A stretch of DNA of 64,000 nt. Source: Pseudomonadota bacterium (GTDB lineage: Bacteria; Pseudomonadota; Alphaproteobacteria; Dongiales; Dongiaceae). The stretch covers positions 372,001 through 436,000 of the forward strand of contig JAJYUT010000003.1 in the NCBI GenBank assembly GCA_021792365.1, given 5' to 3'. This document shows positions 27,222 through 34,921 of the stretch, in pieces. Both the position numbers and the translations under genes were made by a program. The notes below the pieces were generated by a model. It made no database searches. It was given only the letters and a program-made list of their open reading frames with translations, and was not told the origin of the DNA. How positions within the stretch are numbered: the stretch's first letter is position 1; the number at the start of each line of letters is the position of its first letter.

Positions 27222-27224
27222 GGC

Positions 27225-27839
27225 TCAGCCTCCCTGCGTCGCGCTGGGCGCCGCAGCCGCGTCCTGGATCGCAGCCACGATATGGTCGTAGGCGCCGCAG
27301 CGGCACAGGTTGCCGCTCATCCACTCGCGGATCTCCTCCGGCGAGCCGGCATGGCCCTCGTTGATGCAGGCGACGCCCGCCATGATCTGCCCGGACGTGC
27401 AATAGCCGCACTGGAAGGCATCGCGCTCGATGAAGGCGGCCTGCAGCGGGTGGAGCACCTCGCCCTGGGCGAGGCCCTCGATGGTCGTTATCTCGCGTCC
27501 CTCCATCAGGGCGGCCAGCGACAGGCACGATTTAACACGCTTGCCGTCCATCAACACCGTGCAGGCGCCGCACTGGCCGAGACCGCAACCCTTCTTCGAG
27601 CCGGTGAGATGGAGATGCTCGCGTACGGCGTCGAGCAGCGTGGTGCGCGGGTCAAGCGTCAGCCGATGCTCTTTCCCGTTGATGCGAAGCATAACCTCTA
27701 GCGGAGTAGGCGTGCTGGCGGCATCTTGCGCGGCTGCGGGTGAGACGGGTCCCCACATGAGCTGCCCTCCGGCCAGCAGACCGCCAGTCGCGGCCGTAAG
27801 CACCAGCACCTCTCGCCTTGTGATCTCGTCGCTGCTCAT
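27225..27839 (-). CDS. paoA: Tat-exported [2Fe-2S] subunit (PaoA-like)
   Basis: 204 residues from ATG 27839. TRREVLVLTAATGGLLAGG is a twin-arginine signal, followed by a cleavage-like PAAAQDA. CGLGQCGACTVLMDGKRVKSC binds the first [2Fe-2S] cluster and QCGYCTSGQIMAG with GNLCRCGAYDHI the second. The longer in-frame start at 27953 would bury the Tat signal and is rejected. It heads the paoABC operon; the PaoD-type maturation chaperone is not adjacent. Confidence 0.9.
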   Translation of the reverse strand: MSSDEITRREVLVLTAATGGLLAGGQLMWGPVSPAAAQDAASTPTPLEVMLRINGKEHRLTLDPRTTLLDAVREHLHLTGSKKGCGLGQCGACTVLMDGKRVKSCLSLAALMEGREITTIEGLAQGEVLHPLQAAFIERDAFQCGYCTSGQIMAGVACINEGHAGSPEEIREWMSGNLCRCGAYDHIVAAIQDAAAAPSATQGG

Positions 27840-28008
27840 TGTCGGCCTCTGATGTCGACGTCGTGCTCTCGTCCGTCCGCTCGGGAGCAGATGCCCCATG
27901 CTGCCAACCGCTTGTTCTGGAGACTCGTTCCGCGCGGGGCCCGTAATCTGCAAAGACCCATAAACGGGACGAATGGAAGAAGCGCGTAGCCCTGAATGAC
28001 CTCAAGGC

Positions 28009-28262
28009 ATGATCGCCGTGCGCATTGCACCGGACATGCGTATGGCGGTGGTGGGATCCCCGTCATACTTCGAGACGCGATCGGAACCGAAAAGGCCTCA
28101 GGACCTGCTTGGCCACAACTGCATCGCTTTGCGCTTGCCGACGCATGGCGGCCTCTACGCCTGGGAATTCGAGAAGGGCGGTCGCGAACTCAAGGTTCGT
28201 GTCGAGGGTCAGATTGTCTTCAAACACGACAGCTCAAATCCTGCAAGCCGCTCTGGCTGGGC
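28009..28262 (+). pseudogene. LysR-family regulator fragment
   Basis: MIAVRIAPDMRMAVVGSPSYFE, DLLGHNCIALRLPTHGGLYAWEFEKGG and LKVRVEGQIVF (quoted in parts) are the central effector-binding domain of a LysR regulator. At about 28224 the frame shifts: TTAQILQAALAGRG continues in the next frame. The DNA-binding domain and the end of the protein are missing. It sits 170 bases from paoA on the opposite strand, where a divergent LysR regulator of paoABC would be expected. Confidence 0.65.
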
Positions 28263-28487
28263 GAGGCGCGCCAGCGGTTGCTCGGCTTTGAACGCGTCGA
28301 ACTTGCGCCCGGAGAAGCGAAGGAGATCACGGTCCAGGCGGACCCGCGCCTGCTTGCCAGGTTCGACGGAGCAGCCGGCCAGTGGCGTATCGAAGGCGGG
28401 ACGCACCGCATCGTGCTCGGAACGAGCGCCACTCAGGTCAGCGCAAGCGCCGATGTGGAGCTGAGGGCGCGGCTCTTCGGGAAATGA
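28263..28487 (+). pseudogene. C-terminal fragment of a GH3 beta-glucosidase
   Basis: RLLGFERVELAPGEAKEITVQ, DPRLLARFDGAAGQWRIEGG and THRIVLGTSATQ form the fibronectin-III-like domain that ends GH3 beta-glucosidases; the reading stops at 28487 after ELRARLFGK. No catalytic part remains. It is joined directly to the LysR fragment, marking a deletion or rearrangement junction near 28262. Confidence 0.6.
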
Positions 28488-28528
28488 CTCATGGCCGATG
28501 CCTGAGGACCGGGCCGATGCAGTTGTTC

Positions 28529-28594
28529 CATCATCACGCGAACACTATCATGCATCCACTTGCCGGTCTGCTCAGTCCCTTGATCGGTCGCCAT
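28529..28594 (-). pseudogene. N-terminal fragment of a cupin paralogue
   Basis: MATDQGTEQTGKWMHDSVRVM aligns with the first residues of the intact cupin (MSIDPKPEQAGKWKHDGVRVM, shown for its 20 or so residues in part: QAGKWKHDGVRVM). The leader is conserved as well: CATGTCATGCTCTCCGCGG at 28592–28610 equals 20590–20608, and a further 45 bases to 28655 are nearly identical. The rest of the gene is missing. Confidence 0.7.
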
Positions 28595-28674
28595 GTCATG
28601 CTCTCCGCGGATATCGGTGAAGTCTGCGGCGAGGGGTGCCGATAGTCCAATGGAAGAACACCGACGCCGCAGCC

Positions 28675-28740
28675 TCACTCGCACTCGATGGTGCTCGGCG
28701 GCTTGCTGGCATACTTGTAGACCACGCGGTTGATACCGCG
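28675..28740 (-). repeat. Displaced 3' end of guaA, probable attachment-site remnant (distal copy)
   Basis: Read on the minus strand this gives [21 protein letters not shown] and a stop, against [21 protein letters not shown] at the end of the intact GuaA. By direct comparison 53 of 66 bases match 32068–32133, with an identical 18-base block (28717–28734 and 32110–32127). Same orientation as guaA. It has no upstream guaA sequence. Confidence 0.7.
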
Positions 28741-28819
28741 AGCTAGCCTCATCGATCTCGTCGAGATAGATCATGGATGTCGAATGCATCATCGCGATGC
28801 TTGGATCGCGGGAGCCAGA

Positions 28820-29215
28820 ATACTTGTTCTGAATGGCCATGATATCCGTCCGCTGGTCACGATCGCGGACCTGATCGAACCCATCGCGGTCGCGATGGCA
28901 GGCGTGTTGCCTGCAGGCGCTCACCTCGACGCCGTCGGCGGCAGCATGCCCTACCTGCGCGAACTGCAGCCAGACTGCGTGCTGGCGCTCGCCTTTTTCA
29001 CCGATTATCGCCACTCGCTCGAAGCGCAAGCCGGCGAAGTGATCGACGCCCGCACTCAAGGCCTCGTCCCTGCCGACTGGCAGGCCACCGAGACCGGCGA
29101 AGTGATCGCCGGCACCCGGCCGGGCCGCACCAGCGCCGCGCAACGCACGATCTACCGCTTGCTCGGCGTCGCAGCGCAGCACCTGGCGGCGGCGGATTTC
29201 ATTGCGGCACGGGCG
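28820..29215 (+). pseudogene. Ornithine cyclodeaminase/mu-crystallin gene with the middle deleted
   Basis: ILVLNGHDIRPLVTIADLIE is the N-terminus of this NAD-binding family. It runs straight into AHLDAVGGSMPYLRELQPD, ADWQATETGEVIAGTRPGR and IYRLLGVAAQHLAAADF, which belong to the last third. About 190 residues, including the Rossmann glycine motif, are absent. The reading frame is kept across the junction but the product cannot bind NAD. Confidence 0.65.
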
Positions 29216-29324
29216 GCAGAGTGTAGGGTTGGATCGAGATTGCGCGGCAGTGACATTGGCAGACAATAAAACCAACGTTTAGTAGTGTGATGCTATCGCA
29301 ACTGGAGCTGCTTGGGGGGTAGCT

Positions 29325-29768
29325 ATGCTTGTTCGCTATGCGCTTGTTTGCTTTTTGGGAGCGATCGTTGGAGGCGCGGTTGTTTGGTTGGGCCAAACTG
29401 GCAGTTTTAACTTGCGACCTGTTGGAATGACCTATGCGGACTTGGCCGCCATCCTGCTAACCTCTGTTGCCGTAATTGTTGCGATCTTTGGCGGCGTATT
29501 GGCTCTTGCCGCTCTTTGGGGGTTTAATCAGCTAAAAAGAGACGCCATCAGCGCCGCGGAAAGAGCGGGACTGGGGGAACTAAAAGAACAGATTGAGAAC
29601 GGTCCGATGCGTGATTATATTAAAAGTGAGATCGAGCGCTTGACTGACGAAGAGTTCAAGTCTGAACGCATGGATAAGCGTATCAACCAGCGTGTTGACG
29701 CAGTGGCGTTTGGTCGACCTGCTGATGATAAACTATTAGATGAGGAGGCGGCAAGTGATGAGCCCTGA
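29325..29768 (+). CDS. Small membrane protein of the island
   Basis: 147 residues. Two N-terminal membrane segments (YALVCFLGAIVGGAVVWLG and AAILLTSVAVIVAIFGGVLALAAL) are followed by a charged helical cytoplasmic tail, probably coiled coil (AERAGLGELKEQIENG, IERLTDEEFKSERMDK). No family is recognised. A GGGGGG-TAGCT stretch precedes the ATG. The end overlaps the ImmA-like gene by 11 bases, so the two are coupled. Codon use is A+T-richer than the core genes nearby. Confidence 0.7.
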   Translation: MLVRYALVCFLGAIVGGAVVWLGQTGSFNLRPVGMTYADLAAILLTSVAVIVAIFGGVLALAALWGFNQLKRDAISAAERAGLGELKEQIENGPMRDYIKSEIERLTDEEFKSERMDKRINQRVDAVAFGRPADDKLLDEEAASDEP

Positions 29769-30243
29769 ATGGGATCAACTTGATCCAGCGGTCCGTGCAC
29801 TTATAGAAACTTTCCAGGATGCTTCGCCTGTAAGGCTATCCGAACTTGCAGATGCGCTAGGTGTACCAGTCAAAGCCTCAACGCTAGCACCAGGAATATC
29901 GGGAGAGATTCGGCCTTTAGGAGATGGCTTTGTTATCCGTGTTAATCGACATGATCCGGTCAAGCGACAACGCTTCACTGTGGCTCATGAACTGGCACAC
30001 TTCCTTCTCCATCGGGAGCAAATAGGTAATGGAATTAGAGATGATGTGCTCTATCGGTCGAATCTTTCGGACCGACGCGAGCAACAGGCGAACCGGTTGG
30101 CCGCCGATATCCTAATGCCAGAGACGTTGTTGAGCGAAGCACGGCAAGCAGCAGAAGAAAAGGGCGTCGGTGACGTGCCTCTCTATCTCTCCGATCGATT
30201 CGGCGTCTCAGAATCCGCGATGCGAATTAAGGTAGGGCAATAA
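29758..30243 (+). CDS. ImmA/IrrE-family metallo-endopeptidase
   Basis: 161 residues from ATG 29758 (a GTG directly before it is possible), with GAGGAGG upstream. RFTVAHELAHFLLHRE is the zinc HExxH motif and REQQANRLAADILMP supplies the downstream Glu/Asn helix of the family. ImmA of ICEBs1 cleaves its repressor ImmR, and IrrE/PprI of Deinococcus cleaves DdrO. A partner XRE regulator, normally adjacent, is absent here, so the target is open. It overlaps the membrane-protein gene and precedes the beta-family gene by 16 bases. One counted line (29761–29820) has 29 G+C in 60, well below its chromosomal surroundings. Confidence 0.88.
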   Translation: MSPEWDQLDPAVRALIETFQDASPVRLSELADALGVPVKASTLAPGISGEIRPLGDGFVIRVNRHDPVKRQRFTVAHELAHFLLHREQIGNGIRDDVLYRSNLSDRREQQANRLAADILMPETLLSEARQAAEEKGVGDVPLYLSDRFGVSESAMRIKVGQ

Positions 30244-30259
30244 GACAGAGGAGGGACTG

Positions 30260-31318
30260 GTGACGTTACGTGCATGGGGGGAAGTGCCGTACTTACCGAT
30301 ACTGTCTCTGCGGCCCGCCGAAATGAGGGCGCTGGAGGAGTTGCCAAACCTCACGAAAGACCGGCTTCTTCCTATCATTCATTTGCGGCCATGGGTCGGA
30401 TCCCATCAGTTGGAGAATTCTACTCAACGCATTGCCGAAGCCTACGGTGATCGCCCGATTGTCATCGCGATGGGCGAGCGAGAACAACTGAACGAGCGGC
30501 CCGTTTATATGCAGTTGGACGCGTTGCGTGATGCATCTGAGGGATTTAGGCAATGGTGCGAATTCCTCGAAGGCAACGACAACTACATTCCAGCAATTCA
30601 GTTCTCTCCTCACACTGTGCAAGAAGAAGCTCAGATTGCCCGCCTTTTTGATCTTCGTCGTGGTCTTGCCGTCATTATTGAGCGTCGGGCCTTTCGGGCT
30701 ATTGACCGCATTGCACAGCGGGTTGGAGAACGCACTCGGAGCGGGGAAGGTGTCTGCTTCATTGTGGACTTTGGGGTGGCCGGCCGCGATCACTTGGAGG
30801 TCGCAGCACAAGCGATCGGCTATATCGACACCATCCGACAATATGCACCAGCCGCCGCGGTTTCATTGTCTGCTTCATCTTTTCCTGATAACTTCGTCAA
30901 GCTAGCTAGCCAGCCGATTTATGAGCGGCAGCTATTCAACGCATTGCCAGATCGCGATCGGGTCATTTACAGCGATCGAGGCAGTGCCCGAATTGAACGC
31001 CAGGGAGGAGGAGGGGGCTTGCCAGCCCCTCGCATCGACTACCCACAACTCACCGAATGGAGTTTTTTTCGCTCTGAGGAGAGCGGCTTCGCAGGATATC
31101 AAGAGCAAGCGCGCCGACTTATGGCAAATCCGATCTGGAATCCGAATCTCCGGGTCTGGGGTACTCAGATGATTGAGCGGACGGTTGCTGGGGATACATC
31201 TGCAATCGGAAGTCCACAGAAGGCGACCGCAGCCCGAATCAATCTGCATCTACAGCGCCAGACGTTCTACGAGAACCCGCTTGCTGCTGAGGATACCGAC
31301 GAAGATTGGTCGGGGTGA
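30260..31318 (+). CDS. Beta-family protein (PF14350-like), unknown function
   Basis: 352 residues, soluble. The opening YLPILSLRPAEMRALEELPN then LLPIIHLRPW matches the pattern of phage/bacterial 'beta' proteins and the related sce7725 family (Y.P.L.....E..AL..L followed by I.PIIE). YMQLDALRD carries the QL-R feature I recall for the family, and VCFIVDFGVAGRD lies in the middle. The fold is probably barrel-like. No activity is known. Third gene of the plus-strand island operon; it converges with the sce7726-like gene 13 bases on. Confidence 0.65.
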   Translation: MTLRAWGEVPYLPILSLRPAEMRALEELPNLTKDRLLPIIHLRPWVGSHQLENSTQRIAEAYGDRPIVIAMGEREQLNERPVYMQLDALRDASEGFRQWCEFLEGNDNYIPAIQFSPHTVQEEAQIARLFDLRRGLAVIIERRAFRAIDRIAQRVGERTRSGEGVCFIVDFGVAGRDHLEVAAQAIGYIDTIRQYAPAAAVSLSASSFPDNFVKLASQPIYERQLFNALPDRDRVIYSDRGSARIERQGGGGGLPAPRIDYPQLTEWSFFRSEESGFAGYQEQARRLMANPIWNPNLRVWGTQMIERTVAGDTSAIGSPQKATAARINLHLQRQTFYENPLAAEDTDEDWSG

Positions 31319-31331
31319 GGGACGTCAGCCG

Positions 31332-31937
31332 TTAGAAGTGCTCCTGCGCCGCAAGCCAAAGGGACCAACGTGCATCGCGTTCCTCAGCAAGGCGACGCGC
31401 TTGTGCCCGGTTGTCGGCAAAGCGGCTGAGTAGCGGAAGGTCGTCAGGCTGGATCGAGCGTCGCGATACCGCACGCCAGAAGTGGCGACTTGTAGCCGCG
31501 TATCGCGCGATCATGGCCTCCTCAAATTTGTACTTACCTCGCTCAGCTTGGGTGAGCACATCGTCTAGAGCAGCCTCATCCACGGCATTGGCCACGCCGT
31601 TGCGCACGATAGAAAACACGCCCTTCTCATCATACGTCCAGACTGATGCCCCACAGAGGTGATGGTCAATGAGTTTTGGCAAATGGCACGGCGCTACGAT
31701 GAGGACCGTACGATCAAAATAGCGCGAGTAGGCGGCCATCTGCGATTGAAGCCGTCGTAGAGTATCCCGAGCGGTCTTTATCTCAAATCCAGTTGTTTCA
31801 CGGTCGAAGACGACGAGATCGGCACGCACGCCGCTATTGCCAAGCAAGAACTCCGCTGTGATGACCGGTTTGCGCCGCCGGCCACACGTCTTGCGCAAGA
31901 GCATCAATGCCGCAGCTTTGACCTGTCTTTCGTCCAT
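31332..31937 (-). CDS. sce7726-family protein with PD-(D/E)XK-like residues
   Basis: 201 residues from ATG 31937 (an in-frame start at 31964 is possible). A glutamate in ITAEFLLG, the aspartate of VRADLVVFD and the E-x-K of TGFEIKTARD have the spacing of a PD-(D/E)XK nuclease core. LRRLQSQMAAYSRYFDRTVLIVAP follows as in sce7726 proteins, which resemble restriction-type nucleases by sequence. sce7726 genes are typically next to sce7725/beta-type genes; here it faces the beta gene. Nuclease activity is inferred. Confidence 0.7.
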   Translation of the reverse strand: MDERQVKAAALMLLRKTCGRRRKPVITAEFLLGNSGVRADLVVFDRETTGFEIKTARDTLRRLQSQMAAYSRYFDRTVLIVAPCHLPKLIDHHLCGASVWTYDEKGVFSIVRNGVANAVDEAALDDVLTQAERGKYKFEEAMIARYAATSRHFWRAVSRRSIQPDDLPLLSRFADNRAQARRLAEERDARWSLWLAAQEHF

Positions 31938-31985
31938 GGCTCCCCCACGAAGTTGGCCGCGCAATAATTCGCCAAAGCCGTCTCA

Positions 31986-31997
31986 AACTCAAGAGTT
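31986..31997. promoter_or_regulatory. Short palindrome upstream of the sce7726-like gene
   Basis: AACTC-AA-GAGTT at 31986–31997, about 50 bases before the sce7726 start, may be an operator. Short, so weak. Confidence 0.25.
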
Positions 31998-32067
31998 CAA
32001 TATGCTCGCGACGTTCGTTGGCTCCAAGCACGAAATCCGGCGTTCTCGAACAGCTTTTCGAACACTC

Positions 32068-32133
32068 TCACTCCCACTCGATCGTCCCCGGCGGCTTCGA
32101 GGTGTAGTCGTAGACCACGCGGTTGATGCCCCG
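32068..32133 (-). repeat. guaA 3' end, proximal copy of the island-flanking direct repeat
   Basis: Matches 28675–28740 at 53 of 66 positions in the same orientation. In 3'-end integrations the proximal copy keeps the gene functional, consistent with the normal GuaA C-terminus here. Confidence 0.6.
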
Positions 32134-33615
32134 CACCTCGTTGATGATGCGGGTCGCGATGCGGCCGAGCAAAGCAGGCTCGAAGGGATAGAAGTCGGCG
32201 GTCATGCCGTCGGTGGAGGTGACGGCGCGCAGGGCGCAGACGTGGTCGTAGGTGCGGCCGTCGCCCATCACGCCGACGGTCTTCACCGGCAGCAGCACGG
32301 CGAAGGCCTGCCAGATCTGGTCATAGAGGCCGGCCTTGTCGATCTCCTCCAGATAGATCGCGTCGGCCTTGCGCAGGATGTCGAGCTTTTCGCGCGTGAT
32401 GTCGCCGGGCACGCGGATCGCGAGGCCAGGGCCGGGGAACGGGTGTCGGCGGATCATGCTCTCCGGCAGGCCGAGCTCACGGCCGAGCGCGCGCACCTCG
32501 TCCTTGAACAGCTCGCGAAACGGCTCCACCAGCTTCAGCTTCATGCGCTCCGGCAGGCCGCCGACATTGTGGTGGCTCTTGATGGTGACGGAGGGGCCGC
32601 CGGTGAAGGAGACGCTCTCGATCACGTCGGGATAGAGCGTGCCCTGCGCCAGGAATTCGGCCCCGCCGACCTTGTGCGCCTCCTGGTCAAACACGTCGAT
32701 GAAGAGCTTGCCGATGATCTTGCGCTTCTGCTCGGGCTCAGTGACGCCCGCCAGTTCTCCCAGGAACAGGCCGCTCGCGTCGCGATGGATCAGCGGGATG
32801 TTGTAATGGTCGCGGAACAGGCGCAGCACCTGCTCCGCCTCGCCCTGCCGCAGCAGGCCGTGATCGACGAAGATGCAGGTGAGCTGGTCGCCGATCGCCT
32901 CGTGGATGAGGACGGCCGCGACCGAGGAATCGACGCCGCCGGAGAGGCCGCAGATCACCCGGCCCTTGCCGACCTGGGCGCGGATCTTCTCGACCTCCGC
33001 CTCGCGGAAGGCGCGCATGGTCCAGTCGCCCTTGCAGCCGCAGATCTCGTGCACGAACTGCTTCAGGAGCTGCGCGCCGCGCGGCGTGTGCACCACCTCG
33101 GGGTGGAACTGGAAGCCGTAATAGTGCCGCGTCTCGTCGGCGATGGCGGCAAAGGGCGCGCCGGAGCTCACGCCCACCACGCGGAAGCCGGGCGGGATCG
33201 CGGTCACGCGGTCGCCGTGGCTCATCCACACCTGGTCCTTGCTGCCCTTGGTCCAGAAGCCGTCGAACAGGTCGCAATGCTCGGTGATCTCCAGCTCCGC
33301 ACGGCCGAACTCGCGATGCTCGTGCGGCTCCACCTTGCCGCCGAGCTGATGGCACATCGCCTGCTGGCCGTAGCAGATGCCGAAGACCGGCAGCTTGGAT
33401 TGCCAGACGACGTCCGGCGCCTGCGGCCCGCCCGCCGCATGCACCGAATGCGGCGAGCCGGAGAGGATGATGCCCTTGGGCGCGAACTCGGCGATGCGCT
33501 TCGGATCGACGTTGAAGGGGAGGATTTCGCAATAGACCCCCGCCTCGCGCACCCGCCGCGCGATCAGCTGCGTCACTTGCGATCCGAAATCGAGGATGAG
33601 GATGCGGTCGGTCAT
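32068..33615 (-). CDS. guaA: GMP synthase (glutamine-hydrolysing)
   Basis: 515 residues. The N-terminal class I amidotransferase has the nucleophile in FGICYGQQA and the His/Glu pair in GFQFHPEV. The ATP-pyrophosphatase P-loop is [14 protein letters not shown], and the dimerisation domain ends TIEWE. It converts XMP to GMP using glutamine. ATG 33615 is preferred to GTG 33633. It overlaps the upstream membrane-protein gene by four bases. Its 3' end is duplicated at 28675, the signature of integration at this gene. Confidence 0.96.
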   Translation of the reverse strand: MTDRILILDFGSQVTQLIARRVREAGVYCEILPFNVDPKRIAEFAPKGIILSGSPHSVHAAGGPQAPDVVWQSKLPVFGICYGQQAMCHQLGGKVEPHEHREFGRAELEITEHCDLFDGFWTKGSKDQVWMSHGDRVTAIPPGFRVVGVSSGAPFAAIADETRHYYGFQFHPEVVHTPRGAQLLKQFVHEICGCKGDWTMRAFREAEVEKIRAQVGKGRVICGLSGGVDSSVAAVLIHEAIGDQLTCIFVDHGLLRQGEAEQVLRLFRDHYNIPLIHRDASGLFLGELAGVTEPEQKRKIIGKLFIDVFDQEAHKVGGAEFLAQGTLYPDVIESVSFTGGPSVTIKSHHNVGGLPERMKLKLVEPFRELFKDEVRALGRELGLPESMIRRHPFPGPGLAIRVPGDITREKLDILRKADAIYLEEIDKAGLYDQIWQAFAVLLPVKTVGVMGDGRTYDHVCALRAVTSTDGMTADFYPFEPALLGRIATRIINEVRGINRVVYDYTSKPPGTIEWE

Positions 33616-34367
33616 GCGGCGGTTCCTTGGCACTGAACTGTTGCGGGCCTGCTGACCACCCCGAAGTGGTCAAGCCTGATTTGTATGGCGCGCCTCAGCC
33701 ACTCGGGCGAGACGTCGAACATGGCGCTGGGCAGCGAGAACGGCGAGGGATTGAACACGCGCGTCCACAGCCAGCGATGGCCCAGACGCTTGAATCCGCG
33801 CTGGACGTATTTCTCCTCATCGCGGACCTGGAGATTGACGACGTAGGTGCGGAAGACGCGCCGGACCTCAACCGCGCTGATATCGGTCCAGGCAATCGGC
33901 CCACAGCGGAAGCCACTGAAATCGAGACCGTTCGGCGCCAGCGTCAAGACCATGGTCGAGTGCGCAAAGACAATGCCCAAGGCAAACCCCCCGAAAATGA
34001 GCAGTCCGGCGCTTGCCAGCTCGTTGCTCGAATCCTCAGCTTCGCCGAAGGCCAGGGCATAGGCGCAAGCTGATCCCATCAACAGCGCGCCCAGGAGCTG
34101 TCCCGTGCTGACATACCATGATCGAGTTATGCGCAGGTGAGCCTTGGGGTCGCGAACAGCGTCCCGCAGCCGCCAGGATGTCGGGCTTATCAGCATGGCA
34201 ACCGACAGGGGTATGAACCCGCCGAAGAACAGAGTCATACCCAGGTGATCGAGATCGACTTCGCCCCGCATCACATCGGCCCCGATCTTCAGAAGGACGA
34301 AGAAAAGCCCCAGCAGCAGGAGGAACAGCCACACGATCCGCGACAGAATCCATGCGATCACGCTCAT
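33612..34367 (-). CDS. Predicted membrane protein, unknown
   Basis: 251 residues. Four hydrophobic segments: [52 protein letters not shown] and [18 protein letters not shown] soluble tail of about 110 residues follows, containing [17 protein letters not shown], which looks like a PH-like bacterial domain. No family name is safe. It is coupled by ATGA overlaps to the GNAT gene upstream and guaA downstream. Confidence 0.65.
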   Translation of the reverse strand: MSVIAWILSRIVWLFLLLLGLFFVLLKIGADVMRGEVDLDHLGMTLFFGGFIPLSVAMLISPTSWRLRDAVRDPKAHLRITRSWYVSTGQLLGALLMGSACAYALAFGEAEDSSNELASAGLLIFGGFALGIVFAHSTMVLTLAPNGLDFSGFRCGPIAWTDISAVEVRRVFRTYVVNLQVRDEEKYVQRGFKRLGHRWLWTRVFNPSPFSLPSAMFDVSPEWLRRAIQIRLDHFGVVSRPATVQCQGTAA

Positions 34368-34921
34368 CGAGCCACCTGATCGGGCGAGGTGTCCAGCGTG
34401 ATCAGCCTGGTCAGCAGCCAGCCATAGGCCACGTCCGGGATGTCGTCGTCGAAACCTTCGGCGACGATCTCGCCGCCGATCCTCTCATAGAACCGGCGAT
34501 AGGGATTGTCGCGATAGGCCCAGAGCATGACCGCGACCCGGCCGCGGTCGCGGAAGCTGCGCGCGGCTTCGGCCATCAGCATGCGGCCCAATCCCCTGCC
34601 CTGCACCTCAAGGCGGCAATGCAGGGAATAGATCTCGCAATCATAGCCGGTGAGGCCGCCCACGCGGATGTCGTGCTCCAGCACGCCGCCGCCATGCAGG
34701 AAGCCCTGCGCCTCTCCCGCCGCGTCCTCCGCGACCAGCACGAGGTCCCTCCCCTCGGCGATGCGCTCTTCCCAGAACGCGACGCGGCGCTCGGGCTGCT
34801 TCGCCTCCATCTGTTCCTCGGACACGACATGCGCATAGGCGATCTGCCAGCCGGCATAGTGGATCTCGGCGATGGCGGGCGCATCGGCGGCGACGGCGGG
34901 GCGGATGGCGAAGGCGCTCAT
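34364..34921 (-). CDS. GNAT-family N-acetyltransferase
   Basis: 185 residues. FAIRPAVAADAPAIAEIHYAGW opens the fold. EIYSLHCRLEVQGRGLGRMLMAEA contains the Q/RxxGxG/A acetyl-CoA loop, and NPYRRFYERIGGEIVAEGF is the typical C-terminal strand-helix-strand. Four-base overlaps join it to rsmB upstream and the membrane protein downstream. Substrate unknown. Confidence 0.85.
   Translation of the reverse strand: MSAFAIRPAVAADAPAIAEIHYAGWQIAYAHVVSEEQMEAKQPERRVAFWEERIAEGRDLVLVAEDAAGEAQGFLHGGGVLEHDIRVGGLTGYDCEIYSLHCRLEVQGRGLGRMLMAEAARSFRDRGRVAVMLWAYRDNPYRRFYERIGGEIVAEGFDDDIPDVAYGWLLTRLITLDTSPDQVAR

Noticed and set aside
28730-28819. Upstream extension of the cyclodeaminase ORF
   Set aside because: The first 30 residues are not family-like and overlap the guaA fragment; they are read-through of junk.
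31837-33636. A 599-residue plus-strand ORF opposite guaA
   Set aside because: Antisense of GuaA; low-complexity residues and no family.
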